NCBI GenBank assembly: GCA_017643305.1
Contig: JAEPNQ010000031.1
Span: 1 to 40,292, forward strand
DNA length: 40,292 nt
Direction of reading: 5' to 3'
Source of the DNA: Marinibacterium sp.
GTDB lineage: Bacteria; Pseudomonadota; Alphaproteobacteria; Rhodobacterales; Rhodobacteraceae
A program made the translations under genes and the position numbers. Each line of letters starts with the position of its first letter. Position 1 is the stretch's first letter. Below the pieces are notes generated by a model that was given only the letters and a program-made list of their open reading frames with translations, was not told the DNA's origin and searched no databases. Positions 36,104-40,292 of this stretch are shown piece by piece.

Positions 36104-36109
36104 ACCCCG

Positions 36110-37987
36110 TCAACTGGCCTTCTTTATGCCCATCACTCGGGCACGCGCGCGCGGATCGGCGTCAAACAACGCCGCCAGCTGTTCTGTCATAGCGCCGGCC
36201 AGTTGCTCCACATCGGTGATCGTGACCGCGCGGTCGTAATACCGTGTCACGTCATGCCCAATGCCAATGGCCAGCAACTCCACCATCTTGCGCTTTTCCA
36301 CCATGGCGATGACGTCGCGCAAGTGTTTTTCCAGATAGTTGGCCGGGTTCACCGAAAGGGTTGAATCGTCAACTGGCGCGCCGTCTGAAATCACCATCAG
36401 GATCTTGCGCTGTTCGCGTCGGGCACAGCTGCGCCGATGCGCCCATTCCAGGGCTTCCCCGTCGATGTTTTCTTTCAGAAGACCTTCCTTCATCATCAGA
36501 CCCAGATTGGGCCGCGTCCGTCGCCATGGCGCATCCGCGTTCTTGTAGATGATGTGGCGCAGGTCGTTCAGACGCCCGGGCTGCTGTGGGCGGCCATCGT
36601 TCAGCCACGCCTCGCGCGCCTGCCCGCCCTTCCACGCGCGTGTGGTAAAGCCCAGGATCTCCACCTTAACATTGCAGCGTTCCAGCGTCCGCGCCAGAAC
36701 GTCCGCGCAGATTGCGGCAATAGAAATCGGCCGCCCGCGCATGGACCCGGAATTGTCCAGCAGCAGCGTGACTACAGTATCGCGAAACTCGGTGTCTTTC
36801 TCGATCTTGAAGCTCAGCGGCGTGGTCGGGTTTGCCACCACCCGCGCCAGACGCCCGGCATCCAGCATGCCCTCTTCCAAATCAAATTCCCAGCTGCGGT
36901 TCTGCTGCGCCTGTAGGCGGCGCTGCAGCTTGTTGGCCAGGCGCGAGACCGCGCCCTTCAGCGGCTCCAGCTGCTGGTCCAGATAGGCGCGCAGCCGCTC
37001 CAGCTCAGCCGGTTCGGCCAGATCTTCGGCGGCAATCTCTTCGTCATGGTCGGACAGATAAACAGTGTAATTCGGATCCGCATCGCTGACCGGTGGCGGG
37101 GCAGGGGGCTCCAGCGGCGCTTCGCCTTCTGGCAGCTCCGCCTCTTCACCCATTTCCTCGTCGGCCATTTCGTCCATGGACACCTGCGCTTCGGAGGTGT
37201 CCTGCTGTTCTTCCTGGCTCTGCTCTGGGTCGGCTTCGGCCTGGTCGTCGTCCTGATCATCCGATCCGGTGCTTTCGGGATCGTCCTCTTCCTCGACCTC
37301 GTCCTGGTTTTCGTCCTCGTTCTCGTCGTCCAGTTCATCGGGGTCATCGCCCAGCTGGTCGCCATAGCCGAGGTCGGAAATCAGCTGACGCGCCAGCCGC
37401 GCAAAGGCAGACTGATCCGCCAGTACATCGTCGATGTTTTCCAGCGTTTCGCCGGCCTGTTCCTCGATAAACCCGCGCCACAGATCCATGACGTTCTGCG
37501 CGCCTGCGGGCATGTCGCGCCCGGTGGTCAGGTGCCGTACCAAGTATCCCGCGGCTACCGCCAGCGGCGCATCAGCGGCTTCGCGTATCTGGTCATAGCC
37601 GCGCCGTGCGGCATCATGGCCGATCTTGGCATCAATATTGCCCGCCGTGCCGGGCATATCGCGTGCACCCATGGCTTCGCAGCGAGCGGTTTCCATCGCC
37701 TCGTAGAGATCGCGCGCCACATCACCCGGCGGGGCATAACGTGCATGCACGCTGTTATCGTGGTACTTGTAATACATGGCCAGCGCATCCGCTGTGCCCC
37801 GCGCCAGCAGAACTTCTTGCCGGGTCATCCGGCGGCTGACTTGCGGCAGCCGCATCGCATCGCCGCTGATCCCGCTGGGATCGACGGAATAGCTCACGTT
37901 CAACTCCGGATCATCGGCCAAAACCTTGGTGGCTTCGGCCAGGGCCTTCTTAAACGGATCGGCGGGGTTATCGGATGGATTTGCCAT
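36110..37987 (-). CDS. cobT: Cobaltochelatase subunit CobT
   Basis: CobT is the von Willebrand A-type subunit of the aerobic cobaltochelatase CobNST. With the AAA+ ring CobS it drives cobalt insertion by CobN into hydrogenobyrinic acid diamide, in vitamin B12 synthesis. The 625 aa protein has the CobT N-terminal domain and a very acidic segment (about residues 210-292, mostly D, E and Q). The C-terminal VWA domain has the metal site DNSGSMRG (D411, S413, S415). The C-terminus ends MGIKKAS. The ATG at 37987 gives the family N-terminus. It lies 364 bases downstream of cobS, which has its own terminator, so cobT probably has its own promoter. Confidence 0.95.
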   Translation of the reverse strand: MANPSDNPADPFKKALAEATKVLADDPELNVSYSVDPSGISGDAMRLPQVSRRMTRQEVLLARGTADALAMYYKYHDNSVHARYAPPGDVARDLYEAMETARCEAMGARDMPGTAGNIDAKIGHDAARRGYDQIREAADAPLAVAAGYLVRHLTTGRDMPAGAQNVMDLWRGFIEEQAGETLENIDDVLADQSAFARLARQLISDLGYGDQLGDDPDELDDENEDENQDEVEEEDDPESTGSDDQDDDQAEADPEQSQEEQQDTSEAQVSMDEMADEEMGEEAELPEGEAPLEPPAPPPVSDADPNYTVYLSDHDEEIAAEDLAEPAELERLRAYLDQQLEPLKGAVSRLANKLQRRLQAQQNRSWEFDLEEGMLDAGRLARVVANPTTPLSFKIEKDTEFRDTVVTLLLDNSGSMRGRPISIAAICADVLARTLERCNVKVEILGFTTRAWKGGQAREAWLNDGRPQQPGRLNDLRHIIYKNADAPWRRTRPNLGLMMKEGLLKENIDGEALEWAHRRSCARREQRKILMVISDGAPVDDSTLSVNPANYLEKHLRDVIAMVEKRKMVELLAIGIGHDVTRYYDRAVTITDVEQLAGAMTEQLAALFDADPRARARVMGIKKAS

Positions 37988-38351
37988 ACCACCTTAAAAC
38001 AACCGCGCGCACAGAAAGGCAAGAGCCGCCGCGCCCTGCGACGCTCGGGAACCGCGGCAAAATCGCTGTTAGTCGATTAGGAGCAATCCCGCCCATCTGC
38101 TTGCACCAACCGCGTCGTGCGCGGGCAAGCCCATCTTGCGAACACGGGCGCGCACAACGGCGCTACACAGTCAAACGGGAAGTCAATTCATATGTCTGAC
38201 GCATCAGTTTTTGACACGATCAATTTCAATCCCAACCGCTTGCCGGTCGACGGCGAGATCGTCGACTTCCAGAATTGCGCGCAAAAACGAAAAACGGGGC
38301 GCAAACGCCCCGTTCAAAACAGTCCTGATCAGATGTCTCGGAAGCCTGGAC
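37988..38351. other. 364-bp gap between cobS and cobT
   Basis: The gap holds the cobS terminator (38283-38314) and should hold the cobT promoter on the minus strand. On the plus strand a frame opens at ATG 38192 (MSDASVFDTINFNPNRLPVDGEIVDF). Its first 30 codons look protein-like, but after the terminator hairpin the frame runs antisense into cobS and stops at 38521. It may be the relic of a truncated gene. Nothing else is recognisable. Confidence 0.5.
38283..38314 (-). terminator. Rho-independent terminator of cobS
   Basis: Read on the minus strand, AACGGGGCG-TTTG-CGCCCCGTT (38314 to 38293) forms a perfect nine-base stem followed by TTTCGTTTTT. It begins 37 bases after the cobS stop. Confidence 0.92.
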
Positions 38352-39359
38352 TTATTCTGCCGCCGTGCTCGCTGCGCTTTCCGGCAGCTCTTCGTCAAAG
38401 CAGCGCTGGTAGAATTCCGCCACCGTCTGACGCTCCAGCTCATCGCATTTGTTCAGGAATGACAGCCGGAATGCATAACCCACGTTGCGGAAAATTTCTG
38501 CGTTTAAAGCCCAGTTTATGACAGTCCGCGGAGACATCACCGTGCTCAGGTCCCCGTTCATGAACGCGGTCCGGGTCAGGTCCGCCACGGTCACCATCTG
38601 CGCCACTGTCTTGCGCCCATTCGCCGTGTTGTAATGAGGTGCCTTGGACAGCACGATCATTGTTTCGGCGTCATGGCTCAGATAGTTCAGCGTCGCCACC
38701 AAGGACCACCTGTCCATCTGCGCCTGATTTATCTGCTGCACACCGTGATAGAGGCCGGTCGTGTCGCCCAGACCCACGGTGTTTGAGGTCGCAAACAGCC
38801 TGAAATGCGGGTGCGGGGTGATGATCTCATTCTGGTCCAGCAAGGTCAGCTTGCCATCATGTTCCAGAACCCGCTGGATCACGAACATCACGTCCGCACG
38901 GCCAGCGTCATATTCGTCAAACACGATGGCGCAGGGGTTGCGCAGCGCCCAGGGCAGGATGCCCTCGTGGAATTCAGTGACCTGCTTGCCATCACGCAGC
39001 TTGATCGCGTCCTTCCCGATCAGGTCTATCCGGGAAATATGGCTATCAAGGTTCACCCGCACCGTCGGCCAGTTCAGCCGCGCCGCCACCTGTTCGATAT
39101 GCGTGGATTTCCCGGTGCCGTGATAGCCTTGAATCATGACCCGTCGGTTATGGGAAAACCCAGCAAGGATTGCCAACGTGGTGTCGGCATCAAACTTGTA
39201 GGTCGGATCGGTTTCCGGCACCCGGTCAGTCGCCTCGGCAAACCCCTTGACCACCATGTCGCTGTCAATGCCGAAAACTTCGCGGACCGAAAGTTCTTCA
39301 GTAGGTTTCGCGTTCACATCCATAGCACCGTCCGCCGTCGTTTCAGCTGTTGTGGTCAC
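38352..39359 (-). CDS. cobS: Cobaltochelatase subunit CobS
   Basis: CobS is the AAA+ ATPase that forms a ring with CobT and powers cobalt insertion by CobN. The protein (335 aa from this start) has Walker [10 protein letters not shown] (78-86), Walker [11 protein letters not shown], sensor stretch [11 protein letters not shown] and the CobS-specific N-terminus [21 protein letters not shown]. The start is uncertain. GTG at 39359 has GGAG seven bases upstream. ATG at 39323 ([13 protein letters not shown]) would give 323 aa and looks more like relatives, but has a weaker site. It is followed by a clear terminator. The upstream gene encodes a J-domain protein, 264 bases away on the same strand. 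Confidence 0.94.
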   Translation of the reverse strand: MTTTAETTADGAMDVNAKPTEELSVREVFGIDSDMVVKGFAEATDRVPETDPTYKFDADTTLAILAGFSHNRRVMIQGYHGTGKSTHIEQVAARLNWPTVRVNLDSHISRIDLIGKDAIKLRDGKQVTEFHEGILPWALRNPCAIVFDEYDAGRADVMFVIQRVLEHDGKLTLLDQNEIITPHPHFRLFATSNTVGLGDTTGLYHGVQQINQAQMDRWSLVATLNYLSHDAETMIVLSKAPHYNTANGRKTVAQMVTVADLTRTAFMNGDLSTVMSPRTVINWALNAEIFRNVGYAFRLSFLNKCDELERQTVAEFYQRCFDEELPESAASTAAE

Positions 39360-39535
39360 GTCCGACTCCGAGGCCGGACCAGCGCTTCGTGCAACATTCC
39401 GGTCAGAGGTGCAAGGGGAGCCGCTGCGTCGAAAAATCCGATACGTCCTGTCCGGCTGATGTCACCCGATAAAGTGGGGGGTTGCGAGCGAACGGCGGGT
39501 TCACAATCGCGCGGCACACCGATGTGCGCGCACCG

Positions 39536-39580
39536 GGAAACTTTCAAACGTTCCGACAGAATTTCGTTCAAAGATACCGA
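39536..39580. repeat. Two-dyad intergenic element, copy 3 (degenerate)
   Basis: In the 264-base gap between the J-protein gene and cobS. The first dyad is recognisable (GGAAACTTTCAAACGTTCC, 39536-39554, imperfect); the second half (AATTTCGTTCAAAGAT) has lost most of its symmetry. It matches copy 2 at 30 of 45 positions without gaps. The rest of the gap, 39360-39535, shows no other signal. Confidence 0.45.
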
Positions 39581-39623
39581 TGCGCTCCGAACTGATAGGG
39601 TAGAAGTGGAATTTGATCTGCCT

Positions 39624-40259
39624 CTAGTCTTTAAAACTCCGGCTGTCCTTTACCTGTTCCCAGGCCCAGACCACCAGTTGCAGCTGTTCTTCCTGTGATC
39701 GGTCGCCGCCGTTGATATCAGGATGCAGCACTTTGATCAGCGCTTTGTAGGCTTTGCGGATCTCGGTTTTGGTGGCGTTGTCCTGCACTTCCAGGATCTC
39801 GACGGCGCGGCGTTCTGTGGGGGGCAGGCGGCGGCCGACGCTGCCGCTGCCACGTCCGGGGTTTTTGGTGCCGTTGGCGCCCAGCACCTGATGTGGGTCT
39901 TCGATCCCCAGCCGAGCCCAGGCGCGCGCCTCGGGATCACCCATCGGCTTGGTCTCTCGCTCCCACACTTTGTCCTTCGACCGCTGGGCGTTAATCTCTG
40001 CCTCGGTGGTGCCGTCGAAAAAGCTCCACTTCTGGTTATATTCGCGCACATGCTGCTGGCAGAACCAGTAATACTCATCCAGAACATCTGGCGCCTTGGG
40101 CGCACGATACTTTCCCGCCTCCTGACAGCCTGGGAAATCACAGACCCGCGTTGAGGTCTCGGACGCACCGGTCATCCCCCTGCGACCACGCGGGTTCTTC
40201 TTCTTTGCAGAGGACACGGACATGTCGAATCCGAAGGGATCTGGCTTGGGCATGGGCAC
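39624..40259 (-). CDS. J-domain (DnaJ-like) protein with probable zinc site
   Basis: A 211 aa cytoplasmic protein with the J domain at its C-terminus (about 148-205: RRAVEILEVQDNATKTEIRKAYKALIKVLHPD, with H179-P180-D181, the motif that stimulates Hsp70 ATPase). The N-terminal half contains C40 and C45 (RVCDFPGCQEAGKYRAP) and C67 and H70 (YYWFCQQHVREYNQKW), a likely Cys3His zinc site. There is no G/F region or DnaJ-type zinc repeat, so it is a specialised co-chaperone rather than DnaJ. ATG 40259 has AAGG seven bases upstream; ATG 40253 is an alternative. It precedes cobS on the same strand, which suggests but does not prove a link to the AAA+ chelatase. Confidence 0.88.
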   Translation of the reverse strand: MPMPKPDPFGFDMSVSSAKKKNPRGRRGMTGASETSTRVCDFPGCQEAGKYRAPKAPDVLDEYYWFCQQHVREYNQKWSFFDGTTEAEINAQRSKDKVWERETKPMGDPEARAWARLGIEDPHQVLGANGTKNPGRGSGSVGRRLPPTERRAVEILEVQDNATKTEIRKAYKALIKVLHPDINGGDRSQEEQLQLVVWAWEQVKDSRSFKD

Positions 40260-40292
40260 ACCTTTTCGACTCGGAAACGAGAGTTTAATCTA

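Noticed and set aside
37046-38080. Open frame (344 codons) on the plus strand with a hydrophobic start
   Set aside because: The hydrophobic V/L/F run is the reverse reading of the acidic D/E segment of cobT, not a membrane protein.
1-40292. tRNA, rRNA, CRISPR array, insertion sequence or prophage
   Set aside because: None was seen on reading either strand; no transposase or integrase motif and no regularly spaced repeats.

Overview
The window looks like chromosomal DNA of an alphaproteobacterium in the order Rhodobacterales (Roseobacter/Rhodobacteraceae type). The reasons are: GC-rich genes with little intergenic DNA; a hisS-hisZ pair; a murB-ddl-ftsQ-ftsA-ftsZ-lpxC-bamD-recN block; FtsZ with a very long acidic linker; and a cobT-cobS-J-protein cluster. 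No tRNA, rRNA, CRISPR array, insertion sequence or phage gene was found. Most of the window is housekeeping DNA, with one accessory catabolic operon.

Layout. (1) 1-4465: hisZ (cut by the left edge), hisS with an unusually AT-rich centre, an enoyl-CoA hydratase-like gene, slyX, and a decayed short-chain dehydrogenase. (2) 4475-7987: dnaE, the replicative polymerase alpha subunit. (3) 7988-8892: 905 bp of lower-GC DNA without an intact gene, holding an ArsR-like scrap and a repeated 13-mer. (4) 8893-18276: a tight operon, xdhA-xdhB-xdhC followed by an ATPase, two permeases and a Bmp-family binding protein, closed by a strong terminator. It probably imports purine nucleosides or bases and oxidises hypoxanthine and xanthine. 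(5) 18499-20007: a DUF938-type methyltransferase and a 2-oxoglutarate/Fe(II) oxygenase. (6) 20011-30394: the right-hand part of a division and cell wall cluster, interrupted by a small exported protein gene between ftsA and ftsZ. (7) 30676-33202: a ClC chloride protein, a small exported protein and a DUF427 protein. (8) 33255-36030: an M24 aminopeptidase and a DMT transporter. (9) 36110-40259: cobT, cobS and a J-domain protein with a probable zinc site.

The most interesting unexplained signal is a 45-nt element made of two adjacent dyads. It occurs three times (15045, 36059, 39536), each time in the gap between two genes read in the same direction. One copy lies inside a 31-codon reading frame that bridges the ABC ATPase and the first permease with stop/start overlaps on both sides. 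Other points worth checking are the mosaic hisS, the coupling of xanthine dehydrogenase to a nucleoside importer, the structured ftsZ leader, a ClC protein with the channel-type residue at the proton-glutamate position, and the J-protein next to cobS.
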